Assembly: GCA_025266875.1 (NCBI GenBank)
Contig: JALLLT010000013.1
Coordinates: forward strand, 887,051-951,050
Length of the DNA: 64,000 nt
Direction: 5' to 3'
Source of the DNA: Fennellomyces sp. T-0311
Taxonomy: Eukaryota; Mucoromycota; Mucoromycetes; Mucorales; Lichtheimiaceae
Below the pieces are notes generated by a model. That model saw only the letters and a program-made list of their open reading frames with translations, was not told the origin of the DNA and ran no database searches. Shown in pieces: positions 39,962 to 50,705 of this stretch. The stretch's first letter is position 1. The number at the start of each line of letters is the position of its first letter. A program made the position numbers and the translations under genes.

Positions 39962-42300
39962 TGTGAACTGTCATGCCCACATTACTTCTCGCTGTAGCAG
40001 TAGTAACACTTTCGGTATTATTGTATTTTGCCTATGATAATAAAACCCATATTTAGTACTTTACTTCTGGACTATATTTGTCCATATTTGACTTTGCTGG
40101 GTAAATCCAAAAAATATGTCCTGATTTGTTTTGACTATGAAGCTTGGTCATGTGGTGTAACAATTGATACCGTTGTGTCGATCGACTGTCGACGTTTTTA
40201 GATTTTTCCTCGCATGAACAGCCAAACAGATAATAGACGTTTTGATGCCAAGAGAATCGATCTTTCTAGGTCTAATCTAATTCTGCACTGCAACACGTTA
40301 ACCGTCGCGAATAGTAAATTTATCTATAGATGGATTTTTTCGCAGATTATCATTCGCAGCAGCCTTACTCGTTTCGCTTACCGGGAAACATTGGGGTTCG
40401 TACTACAAAATTGGACACCAAAGTATTCCCACACTGCCTTTGTGGAACAACATGTGGCAGGAGACACCCGGAGTTAAGGATCTGATAATCGCATCGCGTA
40501 CATTTTGTAATCAGTCTCCCCCCCCCCATTTGACTTTTCGCGTACTCTGAATCAATCAAGAGCTTCATCGTTGTAGCGATTGCTCACTTCTTGGCATCAT
40601 AACTATTACTGATCTATGATGTATACGATTTCTTGACTCCTTCTCCGTATTAGCATTCAATTGCTTCAAGAACACTTTTATACAGAAATTAGTGCAAGCG
40701 CCTGTTTTCAGAAAAAAAAACATCTGAGTTTCGCTATCAATTGATTTCCAGACCAGTTTAAACCATATACAACTTTTCATAGTACGCACAATGTTCCCGG
40801 GTGGGACATCAGTCAGACACAGCGCGACATCCGGTTTCATCCTATGTGGTATCACTGAAGAGGCAAAGCGTAATGAATCATTCGTACCATAATGAGACCT
40901 TTTGAGTCATCATGTGCGCATACCATAACAAAGAAGAAGTGTGATCATTGCCATACTCGCACAGCTGACTAATGCTGGTGCTTTACGTTTTACATAAAAA
41001 TATTGCTACTAGTTCGTACTCACAAAAATTCGTGACGAGTACAACCAGTCACCGTCCTTTGCAGCAGGACAATGCTCCAAAATTATATTGCAAAATGCGA
41101 GGTTTGGCGACATTGCACGCGTTTTCTCGCTGTTGTGCTCGCGGATCTCGAGCCAAATCATTTACTCTGTTGCACGACGCTTTCAAGTCATAGTTTTTTC
41201 ATCAATGGGGGTGTGATTTCCATTACCCATTCATTTTTGGTTCATTGTCAATGCGTTGACTATATCGTTACTCCTATTCGATACAAACGAATATGTGCTC
41301 GATGACTTTTTGGTAGATTATTGTGAGTTCACCCAATGGCTTTCTCCACGAAAAGTGACTTGAGTATTAAATGTTGAACCAACAAGAACAGGTCAGTCTA
41401 ACAAATGGCAACTGAATTGGAAAATATTCAGTGAACTTTGTATATATATACGTGCGAAACGTTGGGTTAAAAGAATAATCAGGTGATGTGCAATGATTAT
41501 GTACGAGAAAAAGAACGTGTGCTACAATTATTTCGGTGATAATGATTGTATTTGCTGACTGAATTTACTGTTATTGAGGGAAGTTATAATGCTTACCAGT
41601 CGACAATCCATTTGTTGGACAAGTGATTGTAAGCATAATCACTTATAGGGAAATATCTCAGGTCACTGAGATAAGGAAACAAATAACCAAAAGGACCATT
41701 TCCCCAAAAGCATAATTATACGATTGCTTGACACAGTGTATACAGTCCAAGAACATAGCTATGGGAAAGGCCTGACATATACGTTTTAGAAAATACCTAA
41801 AGAGGACACTCATGTATACCGAGGCGGAAACCAAATATATCCAACATTCAAGTGGCATCGAAGTATACGTACCTTATCGAATAAGTACCTCAAATGGCTT
41901 AAGGTTCGTAAACAAAAAGCTCTAACACAGGCAAAGAATACCAATTTACAATCTGTCGTTTTGAGCAATTTTGATGCGGCAAAGTAAAGCATATTGTGCT
42001 TGCCCAGAGTTATATAGATCGCACCCAACGGTGACAGTTGTGATGACTACAAAATTAATTATTCCAATAACGTTACATACGTACGATAATAGACTTTGCA
42101 TTCTACAGTTGATGACCAAGATGAAGTGTCTGCGAAAACTTAGAGAAATACCAAAAAACACAAGTAGTTCTGTCCTCGAACTCACCAAATTAATTGGCAC
42201 AATATAATCTTCATGATATAACATAGGAGATGTAGTGGAGAAACATTATTACGTTCAAAGAGTTTTTCTTGTAAGAGAGCGAACGGTAGTTCACAAAGAT
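39962..42300. other. 2.3 kb gene-poor interval before the transposon cluster
   Basis: No intact gene. A plus-strand frame at 40972-41193 contains RPLQQDNAPKLY, resembling the QQDNAP motif of Tc1/mariner transposases, but nothing around it supports an element. An inverted repeat AAGTGATT / AATCACTT with an 8-base spacer is at about 41620-41645. Confidence 0.4.
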
Positions 42301-42373
42301 GGGGTCGTATAATTTCACGGTAAACTTTGACGGTAAAATCTGACAGTAATACCGGAATTTCATCGAACATCTA

Positions 42374-44124
42374 CAGTCCCACCCAAAAAGTGATGGCCAA
42401 GCCGAATTTGGAAATGGAAATAAAAACATTGCATCTGTTTTGTTTTTCAAATCTTGACATCTTTTCTTTTTATACAACACAATGTCACTTAGAAATATTA
42501 CAAACAACCCTCCAAATATTCGGAAACAGCTCAACAATCACCAAAAAGGTCTCATAATTGGCCTATACAAGGGTGGCAAGAGTGACCAGTTCATTTCAGA
42601 TGACTTGGGTATACCCCGTAGAACTGTCAACCGTATTGTCAATAAATATAAGAAAACTGGGTCCACTGACAATTCTCCACGAAGCGGAAGGCCTACCAAG
42701 GTTACTAAGAGAGGTGCAAGGGCGCACCAACTTAGTGTACGCAAGGAACCGTTCGCGCCATACCATGTACACCAAGTTAGCCTTGCACATGCTGGAATAC
42801 ATGTTTGTCGAAACACGGTCATCAAATATTTACGACTTTCTGGATTCTCTTCGCGCTCTCCAGCTCGTAAGCCAAGACTTACGAAGAGCCATATCATCAG
42901 ACGACGCGCATGGGCAGTTATGTACAAGAATTGGACGACCAACCAGTGGAGCAATGTCATCTGGTCTGATGAGTCCAGATTTACGATCGTCGGCAATGAT
43001 GGAGGTGCTCGGGTTATACGACGGAATGGAGAGCGTTACGAGGCACGCCATGTTGTAACCACCGAAAAGTTTGGCAAGGGATCAGTGATGGTGTGGGGTT
43101 GCTTTTGGTCTGGAGGCTTTGGCCCATTAGTTGTTATGGATGGCACAGTTGATTAAGACGCCTATGTGGATTGCCTTGCCAAGCACTTGATTCCATATAT
43201 GAAGAGTACTGAAGCCGAGACTGGTAGGAAGTTCACCTTCCAGGAGGATGGTGCTAGCTGTCATACCGGTAGCTATAGCCAGTGGTTTAAGCGACAATGT
43301 GGGGTGAGAGGCTTTCCGTATTGGCCTGCCCAAAGTCCTGATCTCAATCCAATTGAGAACGTATGGAGGGCTCTTGACAAGCGTATTCAGAAGCGCAGAG
43401 CCTTCATAAAAAATAAGGAACAGTTGAAGGCCTGCTTTCAAGAAGAATGGAGCAATCTTTCACTCGATTTCGCGAAGAAGCTTGTTGGCAGCATGCCTAA
43501 TTGTCGTATCCTGACATACCAGTCATCCATTGTCTACAGACCTTTCCATCTCAGCCTTTGTTACATCCGTTCCTTTATTTCGACATCAACAACCGCACAG
43601 TTATCTATTGGCCTGTTCACTGGCTCGTGTGTCAGTGAGACCTTGATCTGGGTTCAGACTTCAAGAAGGACCATTCACGTTAACTCAGTCTCTGTATGAT
43701 TATCCGCTCCTTCGTAATAAGGCAGTATGGTCATTAGGGATTACGGCGATAACACGGATTCGGCTCTGATAGAAAAGCATTCACCTTCTCCGTCCCGACT
43801 CATCATCATTATAAATAGAGAGTAGTTCTCTTCAATAAAACATTATCTTATTTTTGGTCTCGTCATTTGAAGCTTTCCAATTGAGCGATACCACACTAAT
43901 CGATGTAAGGCAGTGATAAAAGCTAGAGGACAGCATACAAAATATTAATTTGTACATTCTTTTTTGGTCTGATATTTTTTTTATTGTTATAAGATTCTTT
44001 TTTACTGATAGTAACAAGGGGCATCAATAAGTGTGATCTATGAAAAAGACACATTGAAGTTTGTATATTTTTTTACTTGATCGCGGTGTTCAAAAATCTG
44101 GCCATCACTTTTTGGGTGGGACTG
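42374..44124 (+). mobile_element. Tc1/mariner-superfamily element, 1,751 bp
   Basis: Flanked by TA on both sides (42372-42373 and 44125-44126). The 26-bp terminal inverted repeats are perfect, beginning CAGTCCCACCC and ending with its complement at 44124. The undisturbed right arm of the host fold-back element reads CTGCTAGATG at the matching place with a single TA, showing both the pre-insertion site and the TA duplication. It carries one transposase gene, now broken. Confidence 0.93.
42482..43699 (+). pseudogene. Tc1/mariner-type transposase with a premature stop
   Basis: The first 224 codons (42482-43156) give an N-terminal helix-turn-helix DNA-binding region (DLGIPRRTVNRIVNKYKKTG, then the GRP box SPRSGRPTK) and the first catalytic Asp in VIWSDESRF. 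A TAA then stops the frame right after DGTVD, where many relatives have Gln. Beyond it, the same frame goes on with the second catalytic Asp in FQEDGASCH and the Glu in SPDLNPIENVW. I count 35 residues between the second Asp and the Glu, so DD35E rather than the DD34E of Tc1. The last part after SMPNCR does not resemble family ends, so a frame shift there is likely. Not functional as read. Confidence 0.88.
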
Positions 44125-45261
44125 TAGCAGACAAGTCCCCGGATTTTTACCACCACAATTGCTATTTGTGGCCATGACGGTAACTTTTTGAGGGTAAAAT
44201 AGTTGACGGTAGAATACATGACGATAAAAAAATTGCCATACATGGCTCTGACGGTAAGTGACGAAAGACGTTTGATGGTAAATGTTTATTATGACAGTAT
44301 AAACACATCTGATTTACCATAACTTTTGCTTGATACTATTGCTGTAATGGTTAGGAGCTAGTGCTTTACCAGCTGTTGAAAATATATGAGTAATTGCACC
44401 CCGACTTCTGTTGTACTGGTTGCTTACTTCGTCAGGAATAATCATTTTAAGTGACATACATAGTTGGTATGATCTTGCTACTTCTGTATGAACGAAGGAA
44501 TGAAATCGCTGTCATATATAAGCTATTTACCAGATTTTTGAAGTCGAAGTCGAAGCTATTAATGTAGCGCACCCACGGTAAGGTAACACAACCAGGTTTC
44601 CGGCGAGACGACTTCCAGTGGAGTTACACTGGATTTCCTTTTTAAATACTTCTTCCGTAACTTGCTTCGCAACACAATGTAACTTGCTATACAACATGAA
44701 AGATATAGTGCCAACTCTTGCTACGCCCGCTTAACTCTTGGCAATGCGCAGCTTCAGAAATAGTTTTAACATCGACTTTAAAAATCTGGTACATAGCGTA
44801 TATAACAGCGATTTCATTTCTTCGTTCACACAGAAACAGCAATATCATACCAACTACGCATATAAATAAAGTGATTATTCCTAACGAAGTAAGCAATCAG
44901 TGCAACAGAAGCCGGGGTGCAACTACCCATATATTGAGTACAGCTGGTAAAGCAGTAGTTCCTAACCATTACAGCAATAGTATCAAGCAAAAATTATGGT
45001 AAATCAGGTGTGCTTATACTGTCATAATAAACATTTACCATCAAACGTCTTTCGTCACTTACCGTCAGAGCCATGTATGGCAATTTTTTACCGTCATGTA
45101 TTCTACCGCCAACTTTTTTACCCTCAAAAAGTTACCGTCATGGCCACAAATAGCAATTGTGGTGGTAAAAATCCGGGGACTTGTCTGCTAGATGTCCGAT
45201 GAAATTCCGGTATTACTGTCAGATTTTACCGTCAAAGTTTGCCGTCGAATTATACGACCCC

Positions 45262-45480
45262 TTCAAAATGTGCTCAACAATTGAAACATAATCTTTTTAC
45301 AAAGCTATCAAAAAGAAGTACAAATACCTTGTTAGTACGCTCATATAGAGAAATATTTTTCTGATGTTTATGATCTTATCGACGTTCATTGAACTCGCGT
45401 AGTATTATAGAATAAAATAAAAAAGAATAAGAGTATGACGAAAAATTTGAAGTAGGAAATTGTGGTAGCACAGAGCGACT
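45262..45480. other. spacer between two mobile elements
   Basis: AT-rich, nothing recognisable. Confidence 0.4.
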
Positions 45481-45484
45481 TCAC

Positions 45485-46965
45485 CCGTCACAATGCACGT
45501 ACCTTGGATACCACATTATCTTTTCCAGGCTTGAACCCGATTTCGAATGTTTATGGATGTCGGTGTTTTTTCAGACTTTCTGCACTATTCCAAGGGCTAA
45601 TGCGCTTTGTGCGTTCAGCAAACATACGCTTATTATTTGTTTGTGATAGACTGATTCCTGACAGTCCCCAGTATTTGGTGATAGTACGAAGGTGGGTGAA
45701 TTGTTTATATGGCCCCATGTACCGTCCCCAGGCTTATAGCCTCTCCATCGGATTTTATACCGACACTGATCATTTCGGTCTATTTTATGCTTCACGATGT
45801 TTTCGACTTCGTAGATTTGAGCTGCAGGAATGATTTCATTCTGTGAGATGAGCTTAAGGTGCGATGGTGGTAAGTTAATGGGGAAGGATTTCTCCTTGTC
45901 CATCTTTTAATACATACGAGCCACCTTTGATCTTGTGTACCACTGTGTAGGGTCCTTCTTAATCTGGGAAGAGCTTACCCTTTTTGTCCCTTACGCGTTT
46001 CATGACGTGTCTATCCACTGAGAATTCAACAAGCAGTGTTTTTTGTCAAACTTTTCCTCTTTGCTTGTTCGCTAACGCTTCAACTCGTTCGGCAATCGCA
46101 GGGTAAATGACTTCGGACATATGCTCGATCCTTTCCAACAAGTCTTTTCTGCTATTAGCGGTAGTACTTTGGCATCTCGGTAGTCCTCAAAGTTATTGAT
46201 CTTCCTGGCGAACATCAGCGAGAAGGGTGCGGTGTCAGTGTGTTTTGATATTTTCGCGTTTATCGACAACTGAACACTCGGTGCAAATATATCCCAATTT
46301 TTGTGGACACCTTCTACACGTTTTCGGATCGCGCGCATTGATGTTGTACGGTTCTTTCTGCAGCACCATTTGCTCTGGGGCGATATGGACTCACGAGCCT
46401 GCGATCTATATCGCTAGCTCTTGCGAATCGCTTCATAAGGTCCACCGTAAAAAATTTTTCTTGTAAAATGGCAGTTTTCACAGGATTTTACAGGATTTTA
46501 CAAGACTTCGTATAATTTTATAGTACCGTCGTGCTACATTACACTAGGATTTTTTACGGTGGTCGTTGACGAATTCGGTGCCATTATTGGAGGTAAGTAT
46601 GGTAGGCAATCCGAAGGTCATGAACACCTGGACTAGTTCATTCACAATTGTGTGCGACTGTTTGTCTGGTATGGGTCTTCGTACTACGAATCGTGTGCAT
46701 ATATCGATTATGATTAAGAGATAATTGTTTACATTGCTTGATGTAGTTAGCGGTCCAGCGAGATCGATTGACCAATGGTCTCCAGGTAAATAAGCTCCGA
46801 CTGCTTTAAGTGGGTGATATCCTTTCTTCGCAATGTTGAATTTCTGACATTCTTTGCATGATTTTACGACTTCTACGGTATCATCCTTTATCGATGTCCA
46901 GTGTAATCCATTGCTATGAATTGCCTTTACGACGGCTTCAGTGCCAAAGTGGCCAAATAGGTGAG
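45485..46965 (-). mobile_element. relic of a Ty3/gypsy chromovirus (integrase and chromodomain)
   Basis: Reading the minus strand from 46965 downwards gives an integrase: zinc-binding part (H…H, then SCKEC), the first catalytic Asp in HWSIDLAGPL, and TILTSNNGTEFVN where the usual S-D-N-G is S-N-N-G. After the MITE insertion follow VDLMKRFARAS, VSPYRPRANGAAERT and, with a frame shift, LMFARKIN. Further on are GPYTVVHKIKGGSYVLK and, at about 45700-45830, a chromodomain (YEVENIVKHKIDR, then CRYKIRWRGYKPGDGTW). Several stops and shifts interrupt it. A last piece at about 45490-45545 reads IGFKPGKDNVVSK, like the RNase H end that should lie before integrase, so the order is disturbed. No LTRs were recognised. 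Dead copy. Confidence 0.82.
46442..46562. mobile_element. 121-bp MITE-like insertion in the integrase relic
   Basis: Perfect 14-bp terminal inverted repeats, CCACCGTAAAAAAT and its complement ATTTTTTACGGTGG, bound this segment. It separates two halves of one integrase reading frame (…EFVNDH before, VDLMKRFARAS after) that join in the same frame once it is removed. The interior has short direct repeats (CAGGATTTTA twice) and no coding capacity. Confidence 0.78.
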
Positions 46966-47100
46966 CTTTTCGAGGATGTCTCTTCTTTCTTCTTCTGGAG
47001 GCTCCATCGTTTCATTTTGGATTTTTACTGCACAGTATGCTAATACCTTATGCAATGTTTTTTTTTTTGAAGAAAAACTGGGAATAATTGTGAATACAAT

Positions 47101-47953
47101 TGCCATCGCGCTTTACCATCTTGTTACCGTGGCGACAAAAGCTTGTCCTTTTTGTGAAACTTTACATACTCTTTCTTCATACCAGAGAGTTCGCCAACAT
47201 GTTGCTTCATCACACCATATCTTTATGGCTACTCGAACAACAGGAAGGCATAGCAACCGCAGCTCCTCTGACAGTACGATGTTTGGCTGTCCTTCGTGTA
47301 CTGAGACTTTCAGAACACTACAAGAATTGAAGGAGTATGCTATGTGTCATGTGGTTATGTAAGTTCAAGCGTTATCTTCTTTTGTTACCAATTGTTTACA
47401 TATATCATAGCAACGCCGACGAAGAACAAAATCGTTCTTCGCAAACCAACGACTGGGAAGCAGCATTCTTACAGTTTCGCCGGGAGGCACTCAATCAATT
47501 CGATTCATTGAAATATGTCGACGGCAATTTTAACCAACTACTGTAACGTTATACTTTTTTTTGTAACTATGCTCTAAAACCGTTCTATATACTTAGCGCG
47601 ATATCTGGTATCTGTGTACTACAGAAGCGCTCCGAATACCCAACAGCCATCCCAGCTGAAGTTAAACATCAGTGGCGAAAGGAGGTCCTCTCCAAATACA
47701 AGCGCTCTTTGGATATGGGTATATTGCACACTGTCAAGGAAACAATGCTCGTAAGACCAGAATTACTTTAGAGAAATCAGTGAAGTAATATAAGGTGCCT
47801 TAGGGGTATCACGATGGCGCCATCGACTTCTGCATTGTGCAGATACAGCTACTGCAGTGTGCAGCAAGCACTAGCGATGTAGAAAGAAAGGTTATTCTTT
47901 CTGTACAATCTTTGTAAGAGCAGAAAACTATTATTACTTTATTGAAAATATTC

Positions 47954-47984
<31 letters not shown>

Positions 47985-48753
47985 CCCAGCACTGAAAGAT
48001 CTGAAGGTTGACTCTTTACGTGAGAGCGAGCTTAGCTCCTCGTTCGGACATCCGTTCGTCCAAGCATTGCTTTCAGGTGGTGATGCCAACCGTGTAGCAC
48101 GCTGGTAAATCACAATACCATACGATATCTAGAAATTAGCATTTAATTGACTCATTCGCTTTTTTTAGTGGCAACACAACCCCGGTCGAGATGGAGACTT
48201 ACTCGAGGCCGGATTACTTCGTCGACCAGTACCAGCAGTATGAACGAGCGTTCACTACTTGCTTTGGTGAATTTAAAGACGACCGGACTGCTTGTGTGCC
48301 TGCACTGTTCGACTTCTATCGACTTGCCATCTTCGCCAAAGAAGAACTGGACAGGCATCACCTTGACAGCATTTTGTGCTTCCAAGCAATCGGTAAAGAA
48401 AATATAAGTCATAGCAAATGTACACTGATTTTCATATATTATATTCTATATCTATAATAGGCCTCCAGTTCACTTTCTACATTATGTCTCGCAAATCTCC
48501 ATTCCTTTACCTATTTACCGAATTATACTCTATCACTCTTCCACGAACTCTACAGTCCCTCAACCAACTTCTTGGCTCGCTCGATGATATGCTGTCCATT
48601 TCCTATGCCCACTCCTTGATTACACCACTTGAAAACCGCATTACTCCTCAAATACCGACACTTCAGATCGAATATGTCCACCACAACCAAACAACTTTAT
48701 CACCTTCATTCCCTCTGTCCTTTGCACCAATTAATAACCGAAACCTACACTAA
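47101..48753 (+). CDS. C2H2-type zinc-finger protein of unknown function
   Basis: Seven exons: start uncertain to 47358, then 47411-47542, 47597-47750, 47804-47913, 47982-48104, 48169-48392, 48461-48753. The frame is kept across all six junctions. The first exon shows a C2H2-like finger (ACPFCETLHTLSSYQ then RQHVASSH, C-x2-C-x14-H-x4-H) and a second Cys pair (GCPSC…CHV). The rest is mostly helical with no domain I know: DWEAAFLQFRREALNQFDSL, DFCIVQIQLLQCAASTSDVE, SSSFGHPFVQALLSGGDANR, SRPDYFVDQYQQYERAFTTC, FTFYIMSRKSPFLYLFTELY. The reading frame is open upstream to 46961, and no ATG there is convincing. It abuts the retroelement relic, so its own promoter may be disrupted or it may have a transposon origin. 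The intron before exon 5 ends in a (TA)n run. Confidence 0.62.
47952..47980. repeat. (TA)n microsatellite in an intron
   Basis: About 14 TA units directly abut the AG acceptor of the 47914-47981 intron of the preceding gene. Confidence 0.9.
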
Positions 48754-48954
48754 GCTTTTATATGAATAGCAAAAATATATTATTTCCTTTCTCATATCTC
48801 AAAACCAAGAAGCGACTATGGGCTTTATAATAGCATTAAGCATTTCCATACTCATTGTTACTGCCTTTCATAGCCATATTAGACATCGTCATGGCAAGGT
48901 TAACCATGCTTTATCACATGACCGGACTTTGAAAACCAAGTAAAGTTCAAAAGT

Positions 48955-49375
48955 TATATATTTATTTGGAAGTTGCTAGATCTGCTCCTATAGGCTCATG
49001 ATCTCTTCCTTGCGGTACGGAAGATTATGATAATAAAATAAAAGATAGAATAGAGTCACCATGCCTGAAAAAACCTAGGATAGGTGTAAAAAAAGGCAGG
49101 TTGGCATAGGGTGGAAATAGGCGGCTGTTCGTTCACGGGTCTTCTTGGCTATAAAACCCCTCCGTGTTTGGGAGGGCCTGGAGTTTATCGCTTCTTCTTG
49201 GTCGTTATCATCGCTCGGATGGACTAGACTGTCGATATTGCGGAGTACATCGAGCAGGGCCGGCCAAACGTCCTTCCACTTGCTTCGAGTCAAACCTACA
49301 TCCGAGCGCGGAAGGCAGTTCAGGATGTGGTCGATTGGGTGGATGTGTGGTGGTAGTGTAGGGGAAAACTAAGTA
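48955..49375 (-). mobile_element. 3' fragment of a repeated retroelement-like family, copy A
   Basis: The minus strand from about 49350 reads IDHILNCLPRSDVGLTRSKW, then KDVWPALLDVLRNIDSLVHP and SDDNDQEEA. A diverged relative occurs at 60600-61085 (LDHILNS then SRGKWKTAWPALLHVLRKID). Downstream non-coding sequence is also shared, for example CTGCTCCTATAGG here and CTGCTCCTGTAGG there, followed by CTTCCTTG and GGTAC. The common 3' ends and missing 5' ends are typical of truncated non-LTR elements. That class is inference, as no reverse transcriptase is present. Confidence 0.55.
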
Positions 49376-49379
49376 AAGG

Positions 49380-50705
49380 TGTTGTTAAGTTGGATATCAG
49401 GTTGAGTACTTTTTTTGTATGTAAAAAGTTGTTAAAGTAATAGATGATTGCAATTTAAAGAGAATGTGATATTCAACAATTAGAAGAGGCAGGTAAGTGA
49501 CGAGACTCAAGTAGTAACTGATTTATTTCGCATGTTGAATCATCACTTTAAATAATAAAAGCTTATTCTCGAGGGGTTGGATCATTGACATGGCTGTAAG
49601 GCACATGAACCGCTGTGGTAACCAGGGTCATGTAGGCTTCATTAAGATACGCAAGGTTATTGCAATGAACGCATGTCAAGACAGGGATGTAGCTGTAGAT
49701 CGGAAAATTAAAGTAACCAGTCGTCAATAAGCAAATAAGAGTAAATGATGCATAAGCCATAATCATGTTGTGTATACAACAGAGAATCTGCATGCCGACT
49801 AAATATTTAACCGCACAAGGTATGCTCTATTAGTGTTACACATGGATCGTCCACGATTTTAACGTGGCGCCGATCTCACTGCACGACGGTGTAAAAATAG
49901 ACAAAGCGCGAGCCTGAGTTGAATTGCTGGTTACATATGAACTATGATATCATTTTACTAACACTCGCTAAGGAGCTTTGCCAGTGCCGTGGCGAGTTTT
50001 AACTTTTGTATCTCATGCCAGAACCGAAAAGCACATATAGTCCGGGATCGAGATCATTGAGTTTTTTAGCAAATGATTGGGCACGTCTTTGACTGAAGGA
50101 AAAAGGGATCGACGCCTACTATGCGTTTCGGAAGCAGGGTATGTTTTACCTTGCATCCGCTTGAATATTGTGCTTCATAGCAACGCTGGCTAGAATCCTC
50201 TTGTTATTTGATATATAAAGGAATATTTGAGAAAAAGTATATATAAAAAGCATATGAGATGATTTTTTATATGTGTTTTATTGAAATAGTGCGAAAAGAA
50301 AATGAGGTTAATGCTCGCGCGTTTATTAGGGTTACACAAAAGATGAGGGCCATCAAGTGCTTCGTGGCACTCACGTTTCCTTGGTTTCCTTAGCTCTTTC
50401 CATTTTCTTTACCGGAGAAAGTTAAAAATATACAAAAAGCAGAAAAAAGGGGAGTGTTGGGACGATCCGCGTCAAGTTATTCAGTAAACACCGCTTCTGA
50501 GCTACAAAGGATTATTAACAGCTGGATTCAATTGGCTAGCTTTGGGGCACTTCTTGCCTGATAACCATTTAGGCTTTAGCGACGTGGCACCATTTTCATT
50601 AAATAAAACTTTCTTTTCTTTTTGCCACTCTGTTTTTTTTCGTCGTCTTTTCCTTCCTTACCTCTCTAATATATCTTACACCTTACTAATATAATATCTT
50701 CATGG
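49380..50705. other. intergenic region, with one small candidate gene
   Basis: AT-rich. Apart from the candidate at 49563-49793 and the promoter of the gene starting at 50706, no feature is seen. Confidence 0.4.
49563..49793 (-). CDS. candidate small hydrophobic protein, 76 residues
   Basis: True ATG start (MQILCCIHNMIMAYASFTLI). A hydrophobic N-terminal stretch to about residue 27 could be a signal peptide or membrane anchor. It is followed by a Tyr- and Cys-containing tail (PVLTCVHCNN) and the ending NDPTPRE. An AATAAA-like signal lies some 40 bases downstream on the same strand. No family is recognised; a chance frame cannot be excluded. Confidence 0.33.
   Translation of the reverse strand: MQILCCIHNMIMAYASFTLICLLTTGYFNFPIYSYIPVLTCVHCNNLAYLNEAYMTLVTTAVHVPYSHVNDPTPRE

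Larger units (their letters stand above)
42301..45261. mobile_element. long inverted-repeat (fold-back) element, interrupted by a mariner insertion
   Basis: The ends GGGGTCGTATAATT (42301) and its complement (ending 45261) bound two arms of roughly 520-540 bases. The left arm is 42301-42373 plus 44127-about 44573; the right arm is about 44737-45261. A central loop of about 160 bases separates them. Arms differ by scattered substitutions. About ten degenerate copies of TGACGGTAA are spaced along each arm, like subterminal transposase-binding repeats. There is no credible transposase of its own, so it is non-autonomous. Frames inside the palindrome (44687-45002) are by-products. No clear target duplication was found at the outer ends. 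Confidence 0.85.

Noticed and set aside
44687..45002. Opposed frames inside the fold-back element
   Set aside because: Created by the palindromic arms; no known protein and matched by the other arm with stops.
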